DNA of 64,000 nucleotides from Desulfitobacterium chlororespirans DSM 11544 (GCF_900143285.1 NZ_FRDN01000013.1:145303-209302), one strand, 5' to 3'; shown: positions 1 to 8,382, numbered from the stretch's first letter. Notes: generated by a model not told the origin, from the sequence alone. Translations and numbers: made by a program.

Positions 1-464
1 GAAGGGTTGACCGGATTGCTGAACTGATCGGGAATAAACGCTTTACTTATTTGTTCTTTTAATTCTTCGGCCTTGCGGATGGCACCGCCCATGCCCTGAG
101 TGCCCGGCGTCAGCACCAGGTCCGCGCCCAGCGCCCGCAAAAGCCGCCGTCTTTCCACGCTCATGGTATCCGGCATGACCAGGACAATCCTGTATCCCTT
201 GGCTGCCGCTACAAAGGCAAGGCCGATGCCGGTATTGCCGCTGGTCGGCTCAATAATCGTCGTATCCTGATCGATAGCACCCTGTTTTTCGGCATCCTCG
301 ATCATGGCGTAAGCGATTCTATCCTTGACACTGCTCAGTGGATTGAAGTATTCCAGCTTGGCGATGATTTCAGCGAATAGGTTTTTGCCTTTTGCATATC
401 GGTTCAAGCGCAGCAACGGCGTTTTTCCGATTAAATCCGTCAGATTATCTGCGATTTTTGGCAT
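1..464 (-). CDS. cysK: Cysteine synthase A, C-terminus cut by window edge
   Basis: PLP enzyme that makes cysteine from O-acetylserine and sulfide in the cytoplasm. The reverse strand from 464 begins [20 protein letters not shown] and continues with the family's lysine motif ([15 protein letters not shown]) and the glycine/serine substrate loop ([19 protein letters not shown]). About 154 residues of the usual ~310 are inside the window. A GAGGGAGG ribosome site precedes the ATG. It is the last visible gene of a run that starts with the ABC genes at 5720, which suggests that those transporters deliver a sulfur compound. Identity is firm; the operon link is inference. Confidence 0.93.
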   Translation of the reverse strand, partial: MPKIADNLTDLIGKTPLLRLNRYAKGKNLFAEIIAKLEYFNPLSSVKDRIAYAMIEDAEKQGAIDQDTTIIEPTSGNTGIGLAFVAAAKGYRIVLVMPDTMSVERRRLLRALGADLVLTPGTQGMGGAIRKAEELKEQISKAFIPDQFSNPVNP

Positions 465-537
465 AGGGTTCCTCCCTCTTTCATTGTTGTGTCCTTACAG
501 GCAAGGTTTTTCAAGGTGGTCAGGTGCCTCCCCAGTC

Positions 538-1317
538 TCATGGCGTATCCGCTCCGTCCCGCCAGCGGAAGCTGCGCTTTTCAACCTTTTCAAGAGTATA
601 ATTGAGGGTTACGCCAAACACGGCCATGACGATCAGGACAGCGTACATTTCCGGGATTTTAAAATTGGACTGATAGAAGAAAAGAGCATAGCCAAGCCCC
701 TTGCTGGCCCCCATCATCTCTGCGGCGATCAGGATCAGGATGGATACGGTGGCGGAGATGCGCATCCCTGCAAAAATATAAGGCAGGGATGCGGGCAGGA
801 CAACGGTTCCGAAGAGCCGCAGGCTGCCGACGCCCATGGAGCGCGCCGCCTTAATAAGCTGAGGGTCCACATTGCGCACACCGGCTATGGTGTTGAGGAG
901 GGTCGCCCAGAGAACCCCCCACAAGATGACCATGGTTTTGGAAAACTCCCCGATGCCGAAGAACATGACGAATACGGGCAAAAGGGCCAGGGTAGGCATG
1001 TTCCGGAACACTTGGAGAAGAGGATAAAGGAACACCTCTGCCTTTTTAAACCATCCGATGACAAGCCCCAAGGGAATAGCGACAAACATTCCCAGAGTAA
1101 AGCCGCTGAGGGAACGCATCAGACTGATTGAGCAGTGTTTCCATAACTCACCGCTGGCGGCCAGGCCGTATAATGCTTTAATGACCTTGGAGAACGGGGG
1201 GAAAAACACCGGATTGAAAATCTCAAGGCGCGCGCAGATTTCCCATATCAAGATGAAGACAATAATGGCAAGGGATGAATTGAACAGGTGGGTTGCCTTT
1301 TTTGTAAATTCTTTCAT
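538..1317 (-). CDS. ABC transporter permease, nitrate/sulfonate/taurine type (SsuC-like)
   Basis: Inner-membrane subunit of an importer, 259 residues with about six membrane spans. The hydrophobic N-terminus (LAIIVFILIWEICARL) and the C-terminal EAA-type loop (LIKAARSMGVGSLRLFGTVVLPASLPYIFAGMR) are typical of the SsuC/TauC/NrtB family. It lies directly after the binding protein at 1337-2410 and the ATPase at 2457-3347, so the importer is complete. The cargo cannot be read from the sequence; cysK downstream argues for an organosulfur compound such as a sulfonate, but nitrate- and thiamine-precursor-type importers share the same fold. Confidence 0.88.
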   Translation of the reverse strand: MKEFTKKATHLFNSSLAIIVFILIWEICARLEIFNPVFFPPFSKVIKALYGLAASGELWKHCSISLMRSLSGFTLGMFVAIPLGLVIGWFKKAEVFLYPLLQVFRNMPTLALLPVFVMFFGIGEFSKTMVILWGVLWATLLNTIAGVRNVDPQLIKAARSMGVGSLRLFGTVVLPASLPYIFAGMRISATVSILILIAAEMMGASKGLGYALFFYQSNFKIPEMYAVLIVMAVFGVTLNYTLEKVEKRSFRWRDGADTP

Positions 1318-1336
1318 AGATCTACTTCCCTATCGC

Positions 1337-2410
1337 TTACTTTCCTATATTGGCATCGGACGCGGGGATGTCCTCGGGGACAAATTGATTGGTGTAAACC
1401 TCTTCGGGGCTGATATCCCCGTGTTCCCAAAGACCCATCGTTTCGGCGATCTCAAACCAATCCTCGATATACGCCGGGTCGATGCTTTTGTTTTGGTCAA
1501 AATTGTTGGAGCTTAAATCGGCCGGATCCAGCTTCAGATATTCACCGGCCTCTTGCTTGGCGTAATCCAGGTTGTTATTCACAAATACTCTGGCGCGGTA
1601 CATGGCGTTGACAAATCCCTGCACAACGTCGGGATGAGCTTCGATAAACTCATCGGAGAAAGCCCGGGCTGAGAAGCCTGCTCCAGGGCTATGGAAAATA
1701 TCCCAGCTTGTAGCAAGCAGACGCACATCACCTTGTCTGAGCGCCACACCGCCATAAGGTGTATGGGAAGTGGTAACGTCGATCAGTCCCTGAGTGACGG
1801 CCTGTTCCGCCTGACCCGGCTGGTTCATCGTCACAAATTCAACGCTGTCAGGATCAAGACCCTTGTTTTTAAGATAATACTTGATGTATCCGTCCGTGCA
1901 GACTCCGCTGAAGCTGACGCTCACCTTTTTCCCCACCAGATCGTCCAACGTCTTAAGGGGACTGTCTTTTTTGACGAGATACATGATATGGGGGTTATCA
2001 GCATCGTCCACAAAGCCGGGGGCCACCTGGGTTATCTTGACACCTGCCAGACGCGCCTTCGCAATATCCGCCGGGTGTCCCTGAGTAACCACATCGATAA
2101 TTCCCTGGGCCAGGGCCTGATATTGGGTCACCCCCTGTCCCAGGGAACCGACATACTCGATTTGAATGCCTTCGTCTGCAAAAAATCCCAGCTTATCGGC
2201 GATGATAGTGTCGCTGAAGGTGGTCTGCGTAACCACTTTAAGTACGAAAGGTTTGCCCTCCGCTGTCGCTCCCGGTTCTGAAGAACCCTGGGGTGCCGGC
2301 TGAGGGGCACTTGCCGACGAAGTGCAGCCTGAAAGTACCAGGGTCAGCGCCATGAAGAAGGTGAGGACGAGAGAGCTGAATCTTTTTTGTTTTAAAAGGG
2401 ATTTTTTCAT
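1337..2410 (-). CDS. ABC transporter substrate-binding lipoprotein (SsuA/TauA/NMT1-like)
   Basis: Extracytoplasmic binding protein of 357 residues that captures the cargo for the permease at 538-1317. The first ~30 residues are a lipoprotein signal ending in the lipobox LSGC, followed by a Ser/Pro/Gly-rich linker. The mature part shows the family pattern: TTFSDTIIADKLGFFADEGIQIEYVG, then QALAQGIIDVVTQGHPADIAKAR, then LDDLVGKKVSVSF. These are features of the NMT1/SsuA-like fold used for sulfonates, taurine, nitrate and thiamine precursors. GAGGT precedes the start. Substrate unknown. Confidence 0.88.
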   Translation of the reverse strand: MKKSLLKQKRFSSLVLTFFMALTLVLSGCTSSASAPQPAPQGSSEPGATAEGKPFVLKVVTQTTFSDTIIADKLGFFADEGIQIEYVGSLGQGVTQYQALAQGIIDVVTQGHPADIAKARLAGVKITQVAPGFVDDADNPHIMYLVKKDSPLKTLDDLVGKKVSVSFSGVCTDGYIKYYLKNKGLDPDSVEFVTMNQPGQAEQAVTQGLIDVTTSHTPYGGVALRQGDVRLLATSWDIFHSPGAGFSARAFSDEFIEAHPDVVQGFVNAMYRARVFVNNNLDYAKQEAGEYLKLDPADLSSNNFDQNKSIDPAYIEDWFEIAETMGLWEHGDISPEEVYTNQFVPEDIPASDANIGK

Positions 2411-2456
2411 TTTAATACCTCATTTCTTGGTCATTGCAGTTTGCATGTTGATTAGG

Positions 2457-3347
2457 TTACAAAAGCGCTGAAGGAGAAATTTCATCAGCAATGCTCCCAT
2501 GGCTGTGATGTTTCCCGGGTTGCTCCACATCGTTGAGAATTTCCCAGATGAATCGGGTGATGGAGCTGTAGTCGGCCGAAGCGCGCATATCTCCTGCAGT
2601 GCGTGGACGGGGAAGATTGATATCCAGGATTTTTTTAATTCTGCCCGGATGTTTGGTCATCACCACGACCCTGTCCGAAAGCAGCACAGCCTCCTCAATG
2701 CTGTGGGTGATAAACAGAATGGTTTTTTGGGTTTTTTCCCAGATGCGCAGAAGCTCATCCTGGAGAACCTCCCGGGTCTGCACATCCACCGCCGCAAAGG
2801 GTTCATCCATCAGAAGAACTGCCGGATCATAGGCAAGGGAACGTGCGATAGCAACCCTTTGACGCATCCCACCGGAAAGTTCATTGGGATAGCGGTTTTC
2901 GAAGCCGTTCAGCCCCACAAGGTCGATATATTTTTTGACAATAGCCTCCCGCTGCTTTTTCGGTACACGCTTGACTTCCAGGCCGTATTCCACATTCCTC
3001 TTGGTGGTGCGCCAAGGGAAAAGGGCGTATCCCTGCATGATAAAGCCGCGGTCCAAGGCAGGACCGGTAGCCCGCTTGCCGTCGATATAGATTTCACCCT
3101 CCTTTGACTTGGTAAGTCCTGAAACAATGTCAAGAAGAGTGGATTTCCCGCAGCCCGAGGGACCGACGATGGATACAAATTCCCCCTGCCGGATGGACAG
3201 GCTGAAATTTTCCAGTGCCACAAATTCCTCCACACTCTTTTGTCCCGGATTGCGTATAAAGAAACTTTGCCTAAGATCCTTGAGCACGATTTTAGCATCT
3301 TCTCCGCTGTTTGAAGCCGAACCTCGCTTCTCCACCGCTACTGACAT
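2457..3347 (-). CDS. ABC transporter ATP-binding protein (SsuB/TauB-like)
   Basis: ATPase of the importer, about 296 residues. Walker A is GPSGCGKST, the signature is LSGGMRQRVAIARSL, Walker B is VLLMDEPFAAVD and the switch histidine is in ITHSIEEAVLLSDR, all canonical. The ATG at 3347 (MSVAVEKRG) is preferred over the one at 3365 because AAAGGGAG stands seven bases before it. A basic, Ser/Pro-containing extension follows the ATPase core, as in many SsuB/TauB proteins. It is co-directional with the binding protein and permease downstream. Confidence 0.9.
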   Translation of the reverse strand: MSVAVEKRGSASNSGEDAKIVLKDLRQSFFIRNPGQKSVEEFVALENFSLSIRQGEFVSIVGPSGCGKSTLLDIVSGLTKSKEGEIYIDGKRATGPALDRGFIMQGYALFPWRTTKRNVEYGLEVKRVPKKQREAIVKKYIDLVGLNGFENRYPNELSGGMRQRVAIARSLAYDPAVLLMDEPFAAVDVQTREVLQDELLRIWEKTQKTILFITHSIEEAVLLSDRVVVMTKHPGRIKKILDINLPRPRTAGDMRASADYSSITRFIWEILNDVEQPGKHHSHGSIADEISPSALL

Positions 3348-3415
3348 ATACATTCTCCCTTTCATAAGTTTTCTCTGGATAGCTCCGGACGTTAATCCGG
3401 AGCCCCCCTCCTTTT

Positions 3416-4084
3416 TTAAGCGGGCTCAACCAGCCGCCCCCTCTCCATAATCAAATGTCGATTGCCGTATGGGATAAATTCAGGATTATGGGTGACAAGG
3501 ACGATAGCCACACCGCTCTTCGCTACGGAGGAAAAGAGCTTCATGACCTCATCCCCTGTTTCAGGATCAAGATCTCCCGTCGGTTCGTCCGCCAGAAGCA
3601 GAGTCGGAGAGTTGATCAGGCTGCGGGCGATGGTGATTCTGCGCAGTTCTCCACCAGAAAGCTCTCCGGGGTAGGCGTTTCTCAAATGGGGAATGCCCAT
3701 TTGCTCCAGCAAGCCCCGGGCCCTATCCACAGGCCCTTGCCCCGGGCGGTAAAAGCGGAACGGCAGCAGCACATTATCGAGAACGGTTAAATTTGGGAGC
3801 AGGCTCTGGCCCTGGGGAATGAAGCCAATCTGTTCGTTGCGCAGCCGGGACAGCTTATCGTCCCTGAGGTTGGAAAGCTTCCGTCCGTTGAAAACAACCG
3901 TTCCCTGGGTTGGGGGCAACAAACCGGCCAGCAGGTTTAAAAGCGTACTTTTACCGCTGCCCGAGCGCCCTGTTATCAAGATAAAATCCTCTTTGCCAAT
4001 GGAGAGACTGACATCGTTGAGGGCTAAAAATGGTTCTCCGCCTCTTCTATATTCCTTTTGGAGGTTTTCAGCCTGTAAAAGCAT
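3416..4084 (-). CDS. ABC transporter ATP-binding protein, LolD/MacB type
   Basis: ATPase of 222 residues that pairs with the FtsX-like permease ending 3 bp upstream at 4088. Walker A GRSGSGKST, signature LSGGELRRITIARSL, Walker B LLLADEPTGDLD and H-loop LVTHNPEF are intact. The DEPTGDLD form is typical of the LolD/MacB/FtsE class, which drives mechanotransmission or lipid/peptide handling rather than small-solute import. It sits inside a run that also encodes a classical importer, so two different ABC systems appear to be made together. Confidence 0.88.
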   Translation of the reverse strand: MLLQAENLQKEYRRGGEPFLALNDVSLSIGKEDFILITGRSGSGKSTLLNLLAGLLPPTQGTVVFNGRKLSNLRDDKLSRLRNEQIGFIPQGQSLLPNLTVLDNVLLPFRFYRPGQGPVDRARGLLEQMGIPHLRNAYPGELSGGELRRITIARSLINSPTLLLADEPTGDLDPETGDEVMKLFSSVAKSGVAIVLVTHNPEFIPYGNRHLIMERGRLVEPA

Positions 4085-4087
4085 TGG

Positions 4088-5296
4088 TCAATCACCTCCC
4101 GGCCGGAGCGCTTTGTCCGTCAGGCTGCCTATTCTGGCCGAGGAAACAGCTGAGGTAAGAAGCCCCACAGCAACCGCTATCACAAATCCGCTCAAACTAA
4201 TGACGAGGCTGCTTAAGTGCCCGGGTGTTACATAAGGCAGTGATAGCTCCCGTTCAATCAGCGGACGGAATGAAAAGGCCAGAACACCGAATAACAACAC
4301 ACCCGCCCCGGCTCCCGTTATACTGGTCAGGAATGTTTCCGTCAGGATCAAATAGGTCAGCCATTTTCGGGAAGACCCCAGCGCTCTGTAGACGGCAAAC
4401 TCCCGTTTTCTTTCATTGAGCGTGACGGCAAATACAATCATCAGAACCCCCACGGACACCCCCCACAAGATGATCAGCAAAGCGAAACAAAAGGTGAGCA
4501 AGGCGTTGATATGCTGGGTCAGGCTGCTGATCATGTTTTTCGTGAAGATGAATTCAAGCCCGCTCCCCCTGTATTTGTCGTTGATATAGCGCTGAAATTC
4601 GGTGGTATAGCCTCCAGGAATATCGGCGGTCACCACGGATACGGCGTGAGTCTGATCCGGGATCTGAGCATCAGTGTAATAAACGTATTCCTTAAGGGCC
4701 GCCCTGGCGGTCTCCATGTTGAAAAAGACTGACGTGTCAAAGCCCATACCTGTTTGGTCAAGCTTGGCGACCACCTGATAGTAGGAATCGAAAAAAAGCA
4801 ATTGATCCCCGATATCAGCCTGGATATTCGCGCCGATCACGATATCTTTGAATTCCAGCTTCTGAGGCCTGGCGGAAGACAGCCACGGCCCAATCACGAA
4901 GTCGGTATCAGGATCATAGCCGATGAGCTGTACAGGAAAAGCGCAGTGCTCCGAGTCCAGGGTGGCGATAAAAAGCTGTGGCGATGCTTGGTCGAAGTCG
5001 CCGCTCTTAAGCACTTGCTCGGCCCTATCCCCATCAATATAGAACGTACTGGGTTCCCCCTGGAGCAATACACCTTCCGTTTTCTGTTCATAGCCTTTCG
5101 GCACAACGAGCACATCCGCTCCCAGCCGGGAGGAAACACTGTGCAGACCGTTGAACAGGCCATAAGAGAGCATCCCTCCGGCAATCAGCGAAAAGGACAG
5201 AAGAGTGACAAGCACAATCAGGCCTATGCTGCGAAATGGCCTCCGGCGCAGGTTTTTTAAGGATAGGTCAATCAAGCTCGGAGGAAACGTGCGCAT
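4088..5296 (-). CDS. FtsX/MacB-like ABC permease
   Basis: Membrane protein of 402 residues. There is one span near residues 20-45, a large extracytoplasmic domain (about 50-260) and three C-terminal spans with the FtsX-family pattern (FAVTLNERKREFAVYRALGSSRKWL). This is the MacB/LolC topology. It is the partner of the ATPase that follows by 3 bp. The start overlaps the end of the DUF4418 gene by 29 bp, which suggests translational coupling. Substrate not visible. Confidence 0.85.
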   Translation of the reverse strand: MRTFPPSLIDLSLKNLRRRPFRSIGLIVLVTLLSFSLIAGGMLSYGLFNGLHSVSSRLGADVLVVPKGYEQKTEGVLLQGEPSTFYIDGDRAEQVLKSGDFDQASPQLFIATLDSEHCAFPVQLIGYDPDTDFVIGPWLSSARPQKLEFKDIVIGANIQADIGDQLLFFDSYYQVVAKLDQTGMGFDTSVFFNMETARAALKEYVYYTDAQIPDQTHAVSVVTADIPGGYTTEFQRYINDKYRGSGLEFIFTKNMISSLTQHINALLTFCFALLIILWGVSVGVLMIVFAVTLNERKREFAVYRALGSSRKWLTYLILTETFLTSITGAGAGVLLFGVLAFSFRPLIERELSLPYVTPGHLSSLVISLSGFVIAVAVGLLTSAVSSARIGSLTDKALRPGGD

Positions 5297-5720
5297 CAGG
5301 AACAGACTCCTTCCTGTATTTTACGAAAAGAAACCCGGTGCTCCCGGCGGAGATGATGATGGACAGGATAGTAAGTATGTTCAGGGCCGGAAGAGTTACA
5401 ACCCGGCAATCCATAGTCGCCTCTCCGCAGACCCCAATCAGAAGATTCGGGATCAGAAAAGCCAAAATACTATTGAGCAATACTGCCAAACTAAGTCCGG
5501 CCAGAAGGGGTGTGCTTTTCAGAAAGATGACCGCTGCGCCCAGCAAAGCAATGACTCCCCCCACGCCAATAAGAGCTCGTGCCGTCCAAAAGCAGGCTGT
5601 TGTTGTGCCGTGATGCTGTTCGCAGATCTTGAAAATATACTGCGGACCCAAAGCAATGAGGATACCCAGGATAAGAATGAAGATGCCAAGCGCCAGCCGG
5701 GAAGTTCTTTTCATACTCAT
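5268..5720 (-). CDS. DUF4418-family membrane protein
   Basis: Protein of about 150 residues with four hydrophobic segments; it resembles the DUF4418 family, whose function is unknown. Conserved-looking cysteines (KICEQHHGTTTACFW and LIGVCGEATMDCRV) face short loops between spans. The start at 5720 (MSMKRTSR) is chosen because AAGGGGGC lies just upstream; an in-frame codon at 5804 has no ribosome site. It is the first gene of the ABC/cysK run and probably belongs to the FtsX-type pair that follows. The function is not established. Confidence 0.75.
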   Translation of the reverse strand: MSMKRTSRLALGIFILILGILIALGPQYIFKICEQHHGTTTACFWTARALIGVGGVIALLGAAVIFLKSTPLLAGLSLAVLLNSILAFLIPNLLIGVCGEATMDCRVVTLPALNILTILSIIISAGSTGFLFVKYRKESVPDAHVSSELD

Positions 5721-5774
5721 TTTGCCCCCTTTTTCACCTTTGACTGAAATGAGCTGGCTTGCCAAATAAAATAA

Positions 5775-5816
5775 CCAGAGGACTTTGTGTTGTTCAAGCA
5801 ACACGCGGGCCTCTGG
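5775..5816. repeat. Inverted repeat upstream of the DUF4418 operon
   Basis: Nested inverted repeat: CCAGAGG and CCTCTGG as outer arms, GTGTTG and CAACAC as inner arms around TTCAAG. It lies 55 bp before the DUF4418 start, so on the minus strand it would fold in the 5' leader, followed by TTATTTTATTT. It could be an attenuator hairpin or the terminator of a preceding transcript. Confidence 0.55.
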
Positions 5817-5933
5817 TTTTTCCAGTCAACTCATGACATACAATTCATATATGTTTTATACGTTTTATGTGTTATATATGTTATAACGTCAAAACCTTGT
5901 TTTGTCAATACCTATATTTTTATATATTAGAAA

Positions 5934-7103
5934 TTACTCCACCGTCACCCGAATGCTGTTGGCGTAGACATACTCGGAAATCTCATTGCCAAGCCCCGGC
6001 AGCTCAGGTACCGTTAAATAGCTGTTTTCAGGCTGATAATCGTGGATGCAGAGCTTGCGGTTCAACCCATTCGGAAAATGATGCTCGTGAATTAAAAAAT
6101 TGGGAATCACCGTCTCCAGATGCAGAGCGGCGGCGATGGCAATCGGGCTGCCGCAGACATGAAGCTGTACGCTTATGTCATAGACATAGGCAGCATCGCA
6201 GATTTTTTTGCCTTCGGTAATGCCGCCGGTATTGCCCAGGTCGGGCTGGATTACCTGGAGAGAGCTGTTTTCAAAATACGGCGCGTACTGCCACCGGGAA
6301 TAAATGCGCTCCCCGCTGGCCAGGGGAAGATCCAACTTGCTTGAGATATAGGCAAAGGTCTTCGGATTGGGCGTAGTCGGTTCTTCATAATAGAAAATAT
6401 TGTATTTTTCAATGCGTCGCCCGATCTGAATGGCGGAAAGGGCATCGGTGTTGGCATGATTCTCCACAGTGATGTCCACATCCGGCCCCACCGCCTCCCG
6501 GGTCGCTGCCACACGCTCCTCCACCAGATTCAGGTAATGGGATGAGAGAAGGCGGGTCTGCTTTTCACTGGTCAGGCGGGCGCCCTTTTCATCATAAGTG
6601 AAAAAATCCACCTTGACAGCGTTGTAACCCTCCGCCACAACCTCTCTGGCGACCAGCCCGTAATCCTCAGCTTTGTAAAGGGGACCTCTGGTCTCGCTCC
6701 ATCCGAACTGAAGCTGACTGGCGTAAGTGCGCAGCTTTTCCCGCTTTTTGCCCCCGAGAAGCTGATAGACGGGCTTGCCGTAAGCCTTGCCTTTAATATC
6801 CCACAGGGCGATGTCGATGGCCGAGATGCCTGCAAATACCACTGGACCGCCGTTTTGCCCCCAAAAGGTGCCTTTGTAGAGCTTATCCCAGATGACCTCG
6901 TGTTCCAAGGGGTCAAGGCCAATGATCAGGGAGGCGAAATCTTTGACCATGCCGAAAGCCGCGGGTGCCGCCGTCGCATAGGCAAGGGCCGCTTCGCCGT
7001 CTCCGTAAATGCCTTCATCTGTAAAGATGCGGCAAAGAATAGGTCTCCAGTGCTTGTTTTCCGCTGTGTCAAGTTGAAGAATATCAACTTTTATGATTTT
7101 CAT
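5934..7103 (-). CDS. Enolase-superfamily (mandelate racemase/galactonate dehydratase-like) enzyme
   Basis: Cytoplasmic enzyme of 389 residues, probably a sugar-acid dehydratase. The N-terminal lid carries the YGDGEAALAYATAAP region; the barrel carries the substrate-side segment AVKVDFF, then the metal ligands in ITVENHAN, YYEEPTTP and LPLASGERIY, and the late histidine segment LHVCGSP. The order and spacing match the MLE/mandelate racemase subgroup, closest in feel to D-galactonate or mannonate dehydratases. Substrate cannot be assigned. The start has a strong AAAGGAGG site. A short ORF and a terminator-like hairpin lie in its leader, pointing to regulated expression. Confidence 0.85.
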   Translation of the reverse strand: MKIIKVDILQLDTAENKHWRPILCRIFTDEGIYGDGEAALAYATAAPAAFGMVKDFASLIIGLDPLEHEVIWDKLYKGTFWGQNGGPVVFAGISAIDIALWDIKGKAYGKPVYQLLGGKKREKLRTYASQLQFGWSETRGPLYKAEDYGLVAREVVAEGYNAVKVDFFTYDEKGARLTSEKQTRLLSSHYLNLVEERVAATREAVGPDVDITVENHANTDALSAIQIGRRIEKYNIFYYEEPTTPNPKTFAYISSKLDLPLASGERIYSRWQYAPYFENSSLQVIQPDLGNTGGITEGKKICDAAYVYDISVQLHVCGSPIAIAAALHLETVIPNFLIHEHHFPNGLNRKLCIHDYQPENSYLTVPELPGLGNEISEYVYANSIRVTVE

Positions 7104-7136
7104 AGGGAAACCTCCTTTTACTTTTTTCGTTTTTTG

Positions 7137-7223
7137 CTATTCAATTTTCTCTTCCGGCTTATCTCGTAAAACTATGACTGTCTCGGAGACAAAATCCAGC
7201 ACTTCCCAATTTACTGTTAACAT
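7137..7223 (-). CDS. Possible 28-codon leader peptide
   Basis: ATG at 7223 preceded by AAGGGGGAT at seven bases, giving a 28-residue peptide starting MLTVNWEVLDF and ending DKPEEKIE, with its stop 33 bases before the next gene's ATG. Too short to recognise. It could be a real small protein, a translational coupler for the dehydratase, or chance. Confidence 0.35.
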   Translation of the reverse strand: MLTVNWEVLDFVSETVIVLRDKPEEKIE

Positions 7224-7261
7224 ACTCCATCCCCCTTTCCCTCCGGCTCCCATAGGCAAAC

Positions 7262-7318
7262 AAAAAAGGCTCAGCATCCTTTCCCCGCTTGCCGCATGAA
7301 GAATAATGCAAAGCCTTT
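7262..7318 (-). terminator. Terminator-like hairpin in the leader of the dehydratase gene
   Basis: On the minus strand AAAGGCTTTGCAT pairs with ATGCTGAGCCTTT and is followed at once by a T run (GAGCCTTTTTTG). It lies upstream of the gene at 5934-7103 with no gene immediately before it, so it fits an attenuator better than an end-of-operon terminator. Confidence 0.5.
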
Positions 7319-7436
7319 GGTTTTCCAATCAGCGCACCGAATATTCCTTTAATTCTAAGCTAAGCCCCATGTCCGGGTGGTCGGATCGTATTTCATTTCT
7401 TCCCTAACTTTTATCTCGTTAACCTAATTGATAAGC

Positions 7437-7490
7437 ATCTTTTAGAAAAACATACTTAATCAATATGATTAGTGTGTTTTTCTAAAAGAT
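7437..7490. repeat. 54-bp near-perfect palindrome in a gene-free stretch
   Basis: Two 25-26-base arms (ATCTTTTAGAAAAACA at the outside, TAATCA near the centre) are mirror copies with one bulge and one mismatch, around ATA. The gap 7104-7565 otherwise holds only the leader elements described for the dehydratase gene and the lytic transglycosylase terminator. AT-rich; could be a small mobile-element relic, a strong RNA hairpin or a regulator site. Confidence 0.7.
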
Positions 7491-7551
7491 AGCAAAAGGG
7501 CTCTTATGTTGTCAATAGGGTATTAAGCAAAAAGATCATGATTATAGGGAC

Positions 7552-7582
7552 TAAAAAACCACGCTTCATTTGAGGCGTGGTT
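7552..7582 (-). terminator. Rho-independent terminator of the lytic transglycosylase gene
   Basis: On the minus strand ACCACGCCTC and GAAGCGTGGT pair around AAAT, followed by TTTTT. The 5' arm overlaps the last codons and stop of the gene at 7566-8165. Confidence 0.85.
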
Positions 7583-8165
7583 TTTCACCATAAAGATCCT
7601 GATACTTTTCGTAGTTATCCATAACCCGCTGCACATATTCCCTGGTCTCCCGGAAAGGAATATCCTCCGTATTCAAGTCATCCACCTTGAGCTGCTCTGT
7701 GCGGATCCACTCATTGACATGACCTCTTCCCCCATTATAGGCGGCCAAAACGAGCTCGATATCCTGAAATTCCTTCTGCAGGCTGGCTATGTACCAGGTT
7801 CCGTACTGAATATTCTTTTCCGGCTCCCTCAGCTTACTTTGGTCGAAGGTTCCATCCCCTAAGGTCTCGGCAATCCAGTCGGCTGTATCCGGCATCAGCT
7901 GCATAAGCCCCAGGGCGCCCTTATGGGATTGGGAATAGGGCAGGAATTTACTCTCAGCGCGAATGACCGAGATAACCAGCAAAGGGTCCACATGATATTC
8001 CTCCGCATAATGTTCGATAAGGGATTTATACGGATAAGGATAGATTACTTTCTTAATGGGGGGAGACGAGAACAAGAGTATAAAAGCAATCACACATAAG
8101 ACCAGGGTAAATAAAAAACCTGATCTTTTTTTCTTGCGCCGCACTGTGAACCCTTTCTTTTTCAT
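7566..8165 (-). CDS. Lytic transglycosylase, SLT domain
   Basis: Secreted or membrane-anchored peptidoglycan-cleaving enzyme of 199 residues. A basic start and one hydrophobic segment (FLFTLVLCVIAFILLFSS) anchor it; the SLT catalytic domain follows, with the glutamate in VIRAESKFLPYSQSHKGALGLMQLMPDTA and the late motif VLAAYNGGRGHVNEW. The size matches Firmicutes YjbJ/SLT-type proteins. The gene follows coaE at a distance of 217 bp, where a promoter and three direct repeats are visible. Confidence 0.92.
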   Translation of the reverse strand: MKKKGFTVRRKKKRSGFLFTLVLCVIAFILLFSSPPIKKVIYPYPYKSLIEHYAEEYHVDPLLVISVIRAESKFLPYSQSHKGALGLMQLMPDTADWIAETLGDGTFDQSKLREPEKNIQYGTWYIASLQKEFQDIELVLAAYNGGRGHVNEWIRTEQLKVDDLNTEDIPFRETREYVQRVMDNYEKYQDLYGEKPRLK

Positions 8166-8293
8166 GGGTACTCCTTGATTTCATCAGTATTTAAGTCTTA
8201 AGCATTCTAAGGATTGAACGAGGCTTCATGCAAGGGAAGATTTGAACCCGCTCAACCTTAGCCGAGTCCATGGCCGAGCTTAACATAGGACAT

Positions 8294-8362
8294 ATTATAC
8301 TTTGAGAGGCTCGTATTAAGGAATAGAACGATAGACCTAAGTTAGACCTATTGCAAGACCTA
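8294..8362 (-). promoter_or_regulatory. Promoter of the transglycosylase gene with three phased heptamers
   Basis: A minus-strand TATAAT box (8294-8299) has only a weak -35 (around 8314-8320). Directly upstream, TAGGTCT (plus strand AGACCTA) occurs at 8333, 8344 and 8356, that is every 11-12 bp on one helix face. This is the layout of a response-regulator activator site. The binding protein is unknown. Confidence 0.5.
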
Positions 8363-8382
8363 TTCTGGCCCATTGCTTCATT

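Noticed and set aside
325..1131. Long plus-strand frame opposite cysK and the ABC permease
   Set aside because: It is the antisense shadow of two well-supported minus-strand genes.
5860..5890. ModE molybdate operator
   Set aside because: Only part of the CGTTATAT pattern is present, with wrong spacing, and no molybdate genes are nearby.
8191..8373. 60-codon minus-strand frame between coaE and the lytic transglycosylase
   Set aside because: It covers the promoter and heptamer repeats, and no ribosome site or family resemblance is visible.
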